From CAXBCP01 sp963974055 (GTDB lineage: Bacteria > Pseudomonadota > Alphaproteobacteria > MPNO01 > UBA830), in the NCBI GenBank assembly GCA_963974055.1, contig CAXBCP010000044.1:1-31717 (forward strand): 31,717 nt of DNA, given 5' to 3'. Both the position numbers and the translations under genes were made by a program. The notes beneath the pieces were generated by a model that made no database searches, was not told the DNA's origin, and was given only the letters and a program-made list of their open reading frames with translations. This document shows, piece by piece, positions 7,403 through 15,532 of the stretch; the stretch's first letter is position 1; every line of letters begins with the position of its first letter.

Positions 7403-8275
7403 TTATTCCGTTGCGACACGCGCCGCGCGGGTCTGGCTGATGATCAGGGAGGCGCCGACAATAATAACGGTACCGGCAAGCGACCAGTAGTCCGGGACCT
7501 CTGCGAACAGGGCGAGGCCGATCACCGCGGCCACGGGAATGCGGGTGAATTCGAGCGGCGCAATAATTGTCGCCTCGCCCTCCCGGTAGGCGCGGCTCAG
7601 CCATTCCTGTCCGACCCAGCCGCCCAGCGCGGCAAGTATCAGCCAGCCCCATTGTTCGGGCGTCGGCGGCGACCAGTGCAGCAGGGCAGGCCATGCCAGG
7701 ACCATGGCGCCGACCGCGAAAAACCAGAAAACGATCCGGCGGGGCGGCTCGGTCGTCGCCAGATTCTTGATAAACACGACCACGAATCCCCGCAGCAGGG
7801 CGGCGAGGACCGCGATCAGCATGGCGTCCTGGATGCCGAACTGGGGTTTCATCACCAGGAGAACGCCGAGAAACCCGAGCGCGGTCGCGAGGCCTCGCCG
7901 CCAGCCGGCGTATTCGCCCAGGAAAAGCGCTGCCAGCGGGATCACCCAGAAAGGTGTCGTGAATGACAGGACCATGGCGTCGGCGAGGATGAGGTGACCG
8001 AGCGCATAGACGGTCAGGGCAAATGATCCGCTGCCGAACAGGCCCCGCGCCCACAACATGGGAAGGCGGGGCGAGATGATGGAACGGCGTATGCCGGTGC
8101 GCAGGACCCACGGTGTCAGGAAGGCGAGGCCGATGCACATGCGGAGCCAGGCGGCCTGCCAGGGCGACATGTCCGTTACCACGTGTTTCAGGGTAACCGC
8201 CATCACGGTCAGGGCCGCGACCGCGGCCAGCATCCACAATGTTCCTTTGAGGTTGGCGCTGAGCGGGCCGCTCAT
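7403..8275 (-). CDS. EamA/DMT-superfamily permease
   Basis: A 290-residue inner-membrane protein with about ten hydrophobic helices in two repeated EamA halves, the normal size for drug/metabolite transporters of the RhaT/YdcZ type. It opens MSGPLSANLKGTLWMLAAVA, a usual EamA start, and carries the second-half signature of an E-P-P-R-R-I-V-F-W segment followed by five helices. The substrate is not predictable. The start at 8275 is chosen from family alignment; no clear ribosome-binding site is visible, and an in-frame ATG at 8314 is an alternative that would put an upstream hairpin inside the coding region. It lies 197 bases downstream of the Mrp-like operon on the same strand. Confidence 0.85.
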   Translation of the reverse strand: MSGPLSANLKGTLWMLAAVAALTVMAVTLKHVVTDMSPWQAAWLRMCIGLAFLTPWVLRTGIRRSIISPRLPMLWARGLFGSGSFALTVYALGHLILADAMVLSFTTPFWVIPLAALFLGEYAGWRRGLATALGFLGVLLVMKPQFGIQDAMLIAVLAALLRGFVVVFIKNLATTEPPRRIVFWFFAVGAMVLAWPALLHWSPPTPEQWGWLILAALGGWVGQEWLSRAYREGEATIIAPLEFTRIPVAAVIGLALFAEVPDYWSLAGTVIIVGASLIISQTRAARVATE

Positions 8276-8283
8276 ACGGCGAT

Positions 8284-8312
8284 GCCCGGCGTTCTGGGGG
8301 GAAACGCCGGGC
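8284..8312 (-). repeat. 10-bp perfect hairpin directly upstream of the permease start
   Basis: GCCCGGCGTT (8284-8293) pairs perfectly with AACGCCGGGC (8303-8312) around a 9-base loop containing a run of six G (C on the minus strand). It ends nine bases before the EamA start codon. There is no T-run, so it is not a standard intrinsic terminator. It may lower readthrough from the antiporter operon or restrict ribosome access. Confidence 0.5.
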
Positions 8313-8472
8313 ATTGTGCACGTATTCTGGAGGGGTATCTTGCGCAGCGGGTGCTGATCGCCACGCCTGTAACATGGGAATTCATGACGAGATTTCAACC
8401 GTTGCGATTCCGGCGACGTATGTGAGGGCCGGCACACACGCGGTGCCGCCCGCTGCAACCCTGCAGATCGAC

Positions 8473-10164
8473 CTAGAGATAATACGTCAGCAGGAAACCG
8501 CCGAGAAGCACCGCGACCCACAGCGCCATGGACCCGGTCGGCCATGTCCGCGCAAGTATGCCTTCGGGCCCGTGGTGTCGGAACATATAGGCGACAAACC
8601 GGTGCACGCCCTGCCGGAGATCCTGAAGAATGCTCTGCCAGCCGTCGCGGGTGCGCGCGATTATCCACTTGTATATCGCGGGCAGCCATTTGCGGTAGGT
8701 GATGTCGAAGTCGAGATTCACCGATTTCAGTTCCGGCGGGTAAATCTTGAACCGCATCAGTACTGCGAAGGCGAGGGCGGAGAACATCAGCAGCTGAACC
8801 TGGCCGATCACATGGCTGGTCGTGTACGGCGCATAGTCCACATCGTAGGGCAACAGGCTGTACAGCCACGGGGAATGGACCCCGATGGCGATGCAGAGAA
8901 AAGCCGTAATCCCCATCGCAATGAGCATGTTGAGCGGTGCTTCCTTGCAGCGCTTGCCGGAATCGTGGGCGAAGAAAGCAAAATACGGGATCTTGATGCC
9001 CGAATGATGGAACACGCCTGCGGAGGCGAAAAGAAGGATCAGCCAGACCGCAAAATAACCGTCATGGGCGACCGCGGAGAGGGTCAGCGACTTGGCGATA
9101 AAACCGGAAAACAGAGGGAACGCCGAAATCGAGGCCGCGCCGATAATGCAGAACACCGTCGTAAAGGGCATCGACTTGTAGAGCCCGCCCAACTCGGATC
9201 CCTTGACCGTGCCGACACGGTACAGGACGGCGCCCATCGACATGAACAGCAGCGCCTTATAGAGGATATGGGCGAAGGCATGTGCGGCCGCGCCATTGAT
9301 GGCGAGCGTCGATCCGATGCCGACGCCGACGACCATGAATCCCAGCTGGTTGTTCAGCGAATAGGCCAGGACGCGGCGCAGGTCGTTCTCGATCACGGCA
9401 TAGAAGATCGGGAAGGCGGTCATCGCCGCGCCGACGTATATGAGAAGCTCGGTTCCCGGAAAACCGCGGGCGAGGGCGTAGACCGCGCATTTGGTCGTAA
9501 AGGCGGACAGGAACACGGTGCCGGTCACGGTGGCTTCGGGGTAGGAATCCTGCAGCCAGTTATGCATGAACGGAAACGCGCATTTGATGCCGAAGGCCAG
9601 CAGGATCAGCCAGGTCGCGAGACTGCCCAGGGTCATTTTCTCGAATGCGATAGAACCGGTATCGTGGGCCATCAGGATGGCGCCCGACAGAAGCAGGACG
9701 CCCGAACCGACCTGGATGATCAGGTAGCGCATCCCGGCGGCATAGGACGCGTTCGTCCGGCGCGCCCAGATCAGAAACACCGACGTGACCGCCATGGCTT
9801 CCCAGTACACGAACAGGGTGATCAGGTCGCCCGCGAACAAGGCGCCGATACCGGAACCGGCATAGGCGAGCCCGGCCATCTGCTCGACGATATCCTTGTT
9901 GTGCCATGCGTAGACGACGCTCAGCGCGGCGGCGATGTGGAAGATATAGCCGAAGATCAGGCTCAGCCGGTCGATGCGGACGGGCACGATATCGTAGTCG
10001 AAGAAAGTGAACGCGAAGAACGTGCCGCTGGCGCCGTCGACAAGGCACCACAGACCTGCCAGCGGCAGGAACAGCATATACATCTGACGCCAGCGTCCCT
10101 GAAACAGCGGGACCAGCAGGGCGCCTGCAATCAGAAACAGGCCGGGCGGGATACCCAGTACCAT
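8473..10164 (-). CDS. Third Mrp/NuoL-M-N-type antiporter subunit (MrpD-like, long form)
   Basis: A 563-residue polytopic membrane protein of the proton-conducting subunit family shared by Mrp antiporters and complex I. Hallmark charged residues are present: Glu122 in V-Y-W-E-A (TM5 type), Lys194 in G-I-K-C-A-F-P-F-M-H-N-W-L (TM7 type) and Lys225 (TM8 type). It is longer than canonical MrpD (~490), with a C-terminal extension of about 80 residues ending in a final helix. It is the last gene of the operon and starts with a TGATG overlap on the 96-residue membrane protein. Its role is presumably one of three cation/proton channels in the complex; whether the transported ion is Na+, K+ or only H+ is not readable. 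Confidence 0.85.
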   Translation of the reverse strand: MVLGIPPGLFLIAGALLVPLFQGRWRQMYMLFLPLAGLWCLVDGASGTFFAFTFFDYDIVPVRIDRLSLIFGYIFHIAAALSVVYAWHNKDIVEQMAGLAYAGSGIGALFAGDLITLFVYWEAMAVTSVFLIWARRTNASYAAGMRYLIIQVGSGVLLLSGAILMAHDTGSIAFEKMTLGSLATWLILLAFGIKCAFPFMHNWLQDSYPEATVTGTVFLSAFTTKCAVYALARGFPGTELLIYVGAAMTAFPIFYAVIENDLRRVLAYSLNNQLGFMVVGVGIGSTLAINGAAAHAFAHILYKALLFMSMGAVLYRVGTVKGSELGGLYKSMPFTTVFCIIGAASISAFPLFSGFIAKSLTLSAVAHDGYFAVWLILLFASAGVFHHSGIKIPYFAFFAHDSGKRCKEAPLNMLIAMGITAFLCIAIGVHSPWLYSLLPYDVDYAPYTTSHVIGQVQLLMFSALAFAVLMRFKIYPPELKSVNLDFDITYRKWLPAIYKWIIARTRDGWQSILQDLRQGVHRFVAYMFRHHGPEGILARTWPTGSMALWVAVLLGGFLLTYYL

Positions 10165-10454
10165 CAGGACTTATCCTCGTTGTCGTCGTAATAGTCTTCG
10201 CCGCGCATCAGCCAGAGGCGCAGGCCCTTTGCCGCGAGCACAAGCCCGACGCAGGCGAAGAATCCGTACAGCCCGTAGAATCCGAAAACCTTCTCGATGC
10301 CGAATTCGGGATGTTTGTGATACAGCGCGTCCGCCAGAAAAAGCCCGACGCAGACCAGGATGACGCTCCAGTAGACCTTGTCGACGTTGCGCGGGTTGTC
10401 GAGCCAGTATTTCCTGCCCCCGTTTCCGGGATTTTCGGGCGATGTATCCGTCAT
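10164..10454 (-). CDS. Small two-helix membrane protein within the Mrp-like operon, unknown family
   Basis: A 96-residue protein with a polar N-terminus (~30 residues), a hydrophobic helix at about 29-44 (V-I-L-V-C-V-G-L-F-L-A-D-A-L), a short loop containing Y-H-K-H-P-E-F-G, a second helix at about 57-80, and an acidic tail (G-E-D-Y-Y-D-D-N-E-D-K-S). I do not recognise it as a canonical Mrp subunit. It starts ten bases after the NuoL-like gene with GAGGAA as ribosome-binding site and overlaps the next gene by one base (TGATG), so it is translated as part of the operon. It may be an accessory or assembly subunit bridging two large antiporter subunits; that is inference from position only. Confidence 0.8.
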   Translation of the reverse strand: MTDTSPENPGNGGRKYWLDNPRNVDKVYWSVILVCVGLFLADALYHKHPEFGIEKVFGFYGLYGFFACVGLVLAAKGLRLWLMRGEDYYDDNEDKS

Positions 10455-10464
10455 ACCGAATTCC

Positions 10465-12000
10465 TCACTTCACGATCGGCGCAAGCATGGCATGAAGCCG
10501 GTCTGCATACACGAACAGCGCGATACAGCCGATGGCCGTCAGCCACAGGGGAACAAGACAGAACAGCGGCGCTTCCTGGATCCGTTTTCCGGTCGCGGCA
10601 TGGGCCCCGCTGCCGGGCGCATCGCCATGATCGGCATCGCCATGGCCGCGATCGTCCGCCATCTGGGCTTCTTCTTCCTCGCGCGGGCCGAAGAATCCGC
10701 GGGCGAAGACCGGAATCAGATAGGCGATATTGAGCAGGGACGAAATCATCAGCACGGCGACAAAGATAATCTGCTCTGCATCGACGGCGCCGAGCGCGAT
10801 ATACCATTTGCTCCACGACCCGCCGAGCGGCGGCAGACCTATGACGCTCAGCGACCCGATAAGGAATGCGGCGAAGGTGTAGGGCATCTTCCAGCCGAGC
10901 CCGCGCATCTGGCTGATTTCCGTCTTGTGCGATGCGACCATGATGGCGCCCGCACAGAAGAACAGGGTGATCTTGCCGAACGCGTGCATGGCGATATGCA
11001 TGGCGCCGCCGACAAGGCTGTGCGACGTCGCCAGCGCGCCGGCAAGGACGATATAGGCAAGCTGGCTGATGGTGGAATAGGCGAGCCGGGCCTTCAGGTT
11101 GTCCTTGGTCAGCGCGACGAGGGAGGCGAGCAGTACGGTTGCGCCGGCGACATACATCAGCCACACGCTGGCGCCCGTCTCAGTCAGGAAGTCCGCGCCG
11201 AAGATATAGATAATAACCTTGAGGACCGTGAACACCCCGGCTTTCACGACCGCGACCGCATGGAGCAGGGCGCTGACCGGAGTCGGTGCGACCATGGCGG
11301 CGGGCAGCCAGCGGTGGATCGGCATCAGGGCCGCCTTGCCGATACCGTACATGTAGAGGAACAGCAGCACGATCACGAGACCGTCGTCGACCTTGCCGCG
11401 CAGGATCCCGCCCTCGGTGAAATCCAGTGTTCCGGCGGCATGCCAGGTCCAGATCACGCCGATCATCAGCAGGCCGATCGACGTCGACATCAGGATGCCG
11501 AGATACACCCGCCCGGCGCGCCGGGCCTCGTCGGTCTGGCTGTGGGTGACGAGCGGATATGTCGACAGCGTCAATACTTCATAGGCGATGAACAGGGTGA
11601 ACATGTTGCCTGAAAACGCGATCGCCAGAGCGCTCGATATGGCGATGGCGAAGCACATATAGAACCGCGTCTGGTTCGGTTCATGGTGACCGCGCATATA
11701 CCCGATCGCGTAGAACGACGTCACGATCCACAGGAACGACGCAATCAGCGCAAACAGCATCCCGAGCGGTTCGATCTTGAAGGCAAGGTTCAGGCCGGGC
11801 ATCAGTTCGGCGACGACCAGTTCGGGCTGTTGTCCGGCGAGGACCGCCGGCAGGAGCTGGATAACGCACAGGAACGTCAGCCCCGCCGTGATGATTGTCA
11901 CCACTTCGCGCTGGTTCGGACGCGCACCCGACATCCAGATCATGATCGTGCCGACGAGCGGCAGGAGGATGGAAAGCGCGATATAGACCTTCAAATCCAT
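10465..12000 (-). CDS. MrpA/NuoL-like antiporter subunit (N-terminal MrpA core only)
   Basis: A 511-residue polytopic protein of the NuoL/MrpA/MrpD family. The motif M-P-I-H-R-W-L-P-A-A-M-V-A-P-T-P-V-S-A-L (226-245) followed by L-H-A-V-A-V-V-K-A-G matches NuoL/MrpA better than MrpD. Conserved charges: Glu141 (I-A-Y-E-V), Lys222 (G-I-G-K-A), His247, Lys253 and Lys343. It lacks the C-terminal MbhD/MbhE part of canonical MrpA, which is encoded separately at 14263-14841. Residues ~441-471, just before the last helix, form a soluble insertion very rich in Glu, Asp, His and Gly. It begins with a one-base TGATG overlap on the preceding MrpD gene. Upstream in-frame codons to 12099 lie inside that gene and are unlikely to be used. 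Confidence 0.86.
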   Translation of the reverse strand: MDLKVYIALSILLPLVGTIMIWMSGARPNQREVVTIITAGLTFLCVIQLLPAVLAGQQPELVVAELMPGLNLAFKIEPLGMLFALIASFLWIVTSFYAIGYMRGHHEPNQTRFYMCFAIAISSALAIAFSGNMFTLFIAYEVLTLSTYPLVTHSQTDEARRAGRVYLGILMSTSIGLLMIGVIWTWHAAGTLDFTEGGILRGKVDDGLVIVLLFLYMYGIGKAALMPIHRWLPAAMVAPTPVSALLHAVAVVKAGVFTVLKVIIYIFGADFLTETGASVWLMYVAGATVLLASLVALTKDNLKARLAYSTISQLAYIVLAGALATSHSLVGGAMHIAMHAFGKITLFFCAGAIMVASHKTEISQMRGLGWKMPYTFAAFLIGSLSVIGLPPLGGSWSKWYIALGAVDAEQIIFVAVLMISSLLNIAYLIPVFARGFFGPREEEEAQMADDRGHGDADHGDAPGSGAHAATGKRIQEAPLFCLVPLWLTAIGCIALFVYADRLHAMLAPIVK

Positions 12001-13478
12001 CAGCCTGCCCCCATCAGTGCTCTGGCGGCAAGCTCGGACAGGCCGACGGGCAGGGATGTGTCGATCCCGAAATAGACATTGGCGACGACCAGAATCCATG
12101 CCGGTATCAGCAGACTGAGCGGCGCTTCGGATATTTCAGAGAGGTCGTTCGGCGGTTCGCGGAAATAGGCCGACTCGATGACGCGCCAGACGTAAATCAC
12201 GGCGATCAGCGAACTCGCGACGATGAGAACCGCGATATACCACCAGCCTTTTTCGAGCGCGGCGACGATCAGATACCACTTGCTGATGAAGCCCGCCGTC
12301 ATGGGAATGCCGATCAGGCTCAGGCTGCCGCCGACGAATGCCGCCATCGTCCACGGCATGCGCCGGGCGATACCGGCCATCCGGTCAATGTTGCACGATC
12401 CGATGCGATAGACGATCGCGCCAAGCACCAGGAACAGCGCGCCTTTCATCAGCGCGTGGTTGAACAGGTGCAGGATACCCGCCGTCAGCCCGGTCAGGTT
12501 GACGAAGCTGATCCCGAGGATCATGTAGCCGATCTGCGCGACCGAGGAATAGGCGAGCACCCGCTTCACGTTCTTCTGGAAGCAGGCGACGATGGACGGA
12601 ATGAACATCGCCATTACCGCGAGGATCATCAGCGGCATCGCCGTCGGCAGAACCTCAAACGAGAATTTGACGCCGAAGACGGTGAACAGGAAGCGCAGCA
12701 GGATGTAGACGGAAACCTTTGTCGCGGTTGCTGCCAGAAACGCCGTCACGGTGCTCGGCGCATAGGTATAGGCGTTGGGCAGCCATTGATGCAGCGGGAA
12801 CAGGGCGATTTTCAGCCCGGCGCCGATCACCATGAAGGCGAAGGCACATATAACGGTCCGGTCGTAGCCGTGTTCGGGAAGGCGCTTCGCGATGTCGGCC
12901 ATGTTCAGGGTGCCGGTCGCCTGATAGAGCAGCCCGATGGAGATGACGATAAACGTCGCGCCGATCGTGCCCATGATCAGGTACTGGTACGACGCGGTAA
13001 GTGCGCGCCGGTCGAAGCCCAGTGCGATCAGGACATAGGACGACAGGGACGAAATTTCGAGGAAGACGAACAGGTTGAACGCATCGCCTGTCACCGCGAC
13101 GCCCATGAGGCCGCAGACGCACAGCAGAAACGCCGAATAGAACATGTACGATCGGTCTTCGACATATTCGAGCAGCAGCGAATTGCGCGAATACGGTGCG
13201 ACAACCGAGGCAATGCCCGAAACGATGAGCAGGATCAGCGCGTTGAGGGCATCGATCCGAAGCTCGATGCCGATCGGCGGCGGCCATCCGCCCAGCTCGT
13301 ACGAAATGGTGCCTTCGGTCATGACCCGCGCCGTAACAAGGCAGGCGCAGGCAAACGACGACCAGATTGCGACCAGCGCAATGCCGAACGCCTGGTCCTT
13401 GCCGCGGAACAGGATGCACAGCGGCGCGCAGATCAGCGGGATGACGATGACAAGGACGGGGAGATGCGAACTCAGCAT
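12000..13478 (-). CDS. mrpD: Na+/H+ antiporter subunit D (MrpD)
   Basis: A 492-residue, roughly 14-helix membrane protein, canonical MrpD length. Family charges are in place: Glu141 (F-V-F-L-E-I), Lys223 (G-A-G-L-K-I-A-L-F-P-L-H-Q-W-L-P) and Lys254 (A-T-K-V-S-V-Y). MrpD is one of the two antiporter-like subunits of the Mrp complex and lines a proton pathway. It overlaps mrpC by one base (TAATG) and the NuoL-like gene by one base (TGATG), so the three are translationally coupled. Confidence 0.92.
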   Translation of the reverse strand: MLSSHLPVLVIVIPLICAPLCILFRGKDQAFGIALVAIWSSFACACLVTARVMTEGTISYELGGWPPPIGIELRIDALNALILLIVSGIASVVAPYSRNSLLLEYVEDRSYMFYSAFLLCVCGLMGVAVTGDAFNLFVFLEISSLSSYVLIALGFDRRALTASYQYLIMGTIGATFIVISIGLLYQATGTLNMADIAKRLPEHGYDRTVICAFAFMVIGAGLKIALFPLHQWLPNAYTYAPSTVTAFLAATATKVSVYILLRFLFTVFGVKFSFEVLPTAMPLMILAVMAMFIPSIVACFQKNVKRVLAYSSVAQIGYMILGISFVNLTGLTAGILHLFNHALMKGALFLVLGAIVYRIGSCNIDRMAGIARRMPWTMAAFVGGSLSLIGIPMTAGFISKWYLIVAALEKGWWYIAVLIVASSLIAVIYVWRVIESAYFREPPNDLSEISEAPLSLLIPAWILVVANVYFGIDTSLPVGLSELAARALMGAG

Positions 13479-13834
13479 TACATGCTCTCGTCCTGGGAAT
13501 GGATATCTTCTTCTTCGATGGTGCCGTACTCCTTGCGGATACGGACCACCAGCGCCAGGCCGAGCGCCGTGGTCGCAACGCCGACGACAATGGCGGTCAG
13601 GATGAGTACGTGGGGCAGGGGGTTGGAATAGACCTTGATCCCTTTTTCGAGGATCGGGGCGGTCCCGCCTATCACCTTGCCGAATGAAATGTAGAGGATG
13701 AACACCGACGCCTGGAAAACGTTCAGCCCGACCAGTTTCTTGATCAGGTTCCCGCGCGCAATGACGATGTACAGACCCGCCATCGCAAGGAAGATGACGA
13801 TCCAGTAATTGTACAGATTGAAAAAATTATCCAC
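13478..13834 (-). CDS. mrpC: Na+/H+ antiporter subunit C (MrpC, NuoK-like)
   Basis: A 118-residue protein with three transmembrane helices, homologous to NuoK. The segment G-L-Y-I-V-I-A-R-G-N-L-I-K-K-L-V-G-L-N and the later D/P-L-P-H-V-L-I-L-T-A-I-V-V-G-V-A-T-T-A block are the usual MrpC/MnhC signatures. In the complex it joins MrpA-type and MrpD-type subunits. A polar acidic C-terminal tail follows the last helix. It lies 12 bases after mrpB and overlaps mrpD by one base. Confidence 0.92.
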   Translation of the reverse strand: MDNFFNLYNYWIVIFLAMAGLYIVIARGNLIKKLVGLNVFQASVFILYISFGKVIGGTAPILEKGIKVYSNPLPHVLILTAIVVGVATTALGLALVVRIRKEYGTIEEEDIHSQDESM

Positions 13835-13846
13835 GGTTGCCGGTCC

Positions 13847-14266
13847 TCAGTCTTCACGCCAGGCGGAAAAAGTGAAGAAGACCGTCATCATCACGGATGC
13901 GACCGTTATGCCGACACCCAGTTCGACGAGGAAGATTCCGAGATGCTGGCCTTCCTTCGAATCCTGGGCGAGCGGGCTGTAATTGAGGTAATTTTCACCG
14001 AGCAACATGCTGACGACCCCGACGGATGCATAGATCAGCACCCCGCCGGCAATACCGGCGCGCAGGATCCCGTCCGGCAGAATCCGTTGCGCGGCCTGAA
14101 CGCCGAAAACCATCGCGTAGAGAATGAACCCGGCGGCGAAAATGACGCCCGCCTGAAAACCCCCGCCCGGCCCGAAATCGCCGTGGAACTGAACATACAG
14201 GGCAAACAGCAGGATAAACGGCAGCAGCAGTTTCGTTATAATTCGAAGGATCAGGTATTCCTTCAT
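13847..14266 (-). CDS. mrpB: Na+/H+ antiporter subunit B (MrpB)
   Basis: A 139-residue, four-helix membrane protein with the MnhB signature G-D-F-G-P-G-G-G-F-Q-A-G-V (29-41), which corresponds to the H-N-x-P-G-G-G-F motif of the family. MrpB is a small structural subunit of the Mrp complex. The start ATG overlaps the stop of the upstream MbhD/E-like gene by four bases (ATGA). Confidence 0.92.
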   Translation of the reverse strand: MKEYLILRIITKLLLPFILLFALYVQFHGDFGPGGGFQAGVIFAAGFILYAMVFGVQAAQRILPDGILRAGIAGGVLIYASVGVVSMLLGENYLNYSPLAQDSKEGQHLGIFLVELGVGITVASVMMTVFFTFSAWRED

Positions 14267-14841
14267 GCCTCTTCCTCACCTTCGCGAGGATCGCTGTGCG
14301 GCGGCGGCGGGGTCAGACCCCGGCGCCAGCTTCCGAGAAGCAGGATCACGCCGATTCCGGCGGTAAAGATCACGGTGACTTCGCCGAGCGTGTCGTAGCC
14401 GCGATAACTCGCCAGGATGGCGGTGACGACGTTCGGCACACCGGTGTCTTTCTTGGTGTTCTCCAGATAATAGGGCGACACATGCTGCATCGCGGTCGCG
14501 TTCGGGTCCCCGAAATGCGCCATGTCCAGGCTGCCGTATATCAGGACGGCGCCGGTAACAATCACGACGAAAAGCGGCAATACGGGGGTATGAACCGGCC
14601 GTTTTTCAATCCGCGTCGTGAGGGCAAGCGTCGCGACAAACAGCATCGTCGAGATGCCGGCGCCCACGGCAGCCTCGGTGAAGGCCACGTCGACCGCATC
14701 GAGCAGGACGAATACCGAGGCGGCGAGCAGGCTGAATATGCCGCCGAGTGCAACGACAGCCATCAGGTTCCGCATCACGACAATCGCGATGACGGTCACG
14801 CACATCAACGCCAGAAGGATGATGTCGATTGCTTCTTCCAT
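14263..14841 (-). CDS. MbhD/MbhE-like protein (DUF4040), equivalent of the MrpA C-terminus
   Basis: A 192-residue membrane protein. The first ~85 residues match the MbhD/DUF4040 family (three helices with D-V-A-F-T-E-A-A-V-G-A-G), and the second half matches MbhE, with A-I-L-A-S-Y-R-G-Y-D-T-L-G-E-V-T-V followed by a helix. In standard Mrp operons these segments form the C-terminus of MrpA; here they are a separate gene, as in group 4 hydrogenase-related (Mbh/Mbx) and cyanobacterial-type Mrp operons. The ATG at 14841 overlaps the mrpG stop (TGATG); an in-frame TTG one codon earlier is less likely. Confidence 0.87.
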   Translation of the reverse strand: MEEAIDIILLALMCVTVIAIVVMRNLMAVVALGGIFSLLAASVFVLLDAVDVAFTEAAVGAGISTMLFVATLALTTRIEKRPVHTPVLPLFVVIVTGAVLIYGSLDMAHFGDPNATAMQHVSPYYLENTKKDTGVPNVVTAILASYRGYDTLGEVTVIFTAGIGVILLLGSWRRGLTPPPPHSDPREGEEEA

Positions 14842-15188
14842 CAATCTATTCCATCCGTTTCTTTGGTTTGCTTGACCGGCGGATCTTCGTCGAGAATCGG
14901 TTTCAGCCCGCTCGACCAGGCGGTGTTGCCGAGGGCATGCGATGCGGCCGGACTGGTAAAGAGCAGGAAAATCAGGATCATAAGAAGCTTTACGGTGATC
15001 AGGGTGAAGCCGCCCTGAACCATCAGGCCGGTCAGGATCAGTATTGCCCCCATGGTATCGGTGATACCTGCTGCATGACTGCGCGTATAGACATCGGGCA
15101 TCCGTAAAACGCCGACCGCGCCGATCACCAGGAAAAAGGACCCGCCGAGCAAGAGCGCCCAGGATATGACTGTCGTCGCCAGTTCCAT
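14841..15188 (-). CDS. mrpG: Na+/H+ antiporter subunit G (MrpG)
   Basis: A 115-residue membrane protein with three helices and the MnhG hallmark R-M-P-D-V-Y-T-R-S-H-A-A-G-I-T-D-T-M-G, nearly identical in layout to the usual R-L-P-D-V-Y-T-R-x-H-A-A motif. It has a soluble ~25-residue C-terminal tail. Start and stop each share one base with the neighbours (TAATG with mrpF, TGATG with the MbhD/E gene). Confidence 0.93.
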   Translation of the reverse strand: MELATTVISWALLLGGSFFLVIGAVGVLRMPDVYTRSHAAGITDTMGAILILTGLMVQGGFTLITVKLLMILIFLLFTSPAASHALGNTAWSSGLKPILDEDPPVKQTKETDGID

Positions 15189-15532
15189 TATCGCTCCGTG
15201 CCTTTGGGGGGCGATGCCGGGGGGGTGGTTTCCCGGGGGGCGTTGCCGTTCATATCGGCCGGGTTTTCGCCGGGGCCGATGGCGAGATTGCCGTACTTGA
15301 AATATTTCAGCAGGGCGATCACGCCGATAAAATTGATGAGGGCATATACCAGCGCGATGTCGAGAAACTCGGGCCGTCCCATCAGAAAGCCGAGCACGGC
15401 GATGATCAGGACGGTTTTTGTCCCGAACATGTTGACCGCGAGAATCCGGTCGTAAAGCGTCGGTCCCATGAAGGCGCGGATGAGAGCAAGCCCCATCGTC
15501 ACCAGAATTGCGATCGCCGCGGCGGAGAACAT
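15188..15532 (-). CDS. mrpF: Na+/H+ antiporter subunit F (MrpF)
   Basis: A 114-residue membrane protein with three helices. The motif R-A-F-M-G-P-T-L-Y-D-R-I-L-A-V-N matches the MrpF/MnhF signature (G-P-T-x-x-D-R). The C-terminus is a ~30-residue Pro/Gly-rich polar tail not needed for the fold. It overlaps mrpE by one base (TGATG). Confidence 0.92.
   Translation of the reverse strand: MFSAAAIAILVTMGLALIRAFMGPTLYDRILAVNMFGTKTVLIIAVLGFLMGRPEFLDIALVYALINFIGVIALLKYFKYGNLAIGPGENPADMNGNAPRETTPPASPPKGTER

Noticed and set aside
8314..10191. Open frame of 625 codons on the plus strand
   Set aside because: It is antisense to the long MrpD-like gene and part of the EamA gene; composition is Gln/Arg/Asp/His-rich, typical of the shadow of hydrophobic GC-rich coding sequence, with no similarity to a known family.
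12456..13631. Open frames on the plus strand opposite mrpD and mrpC (also 10378-11613 and 24231-26625)
   Set aside because: All are antisense shadows of well-supported minus-strand genes and have the same Arg/Asp/Gln/His bias.
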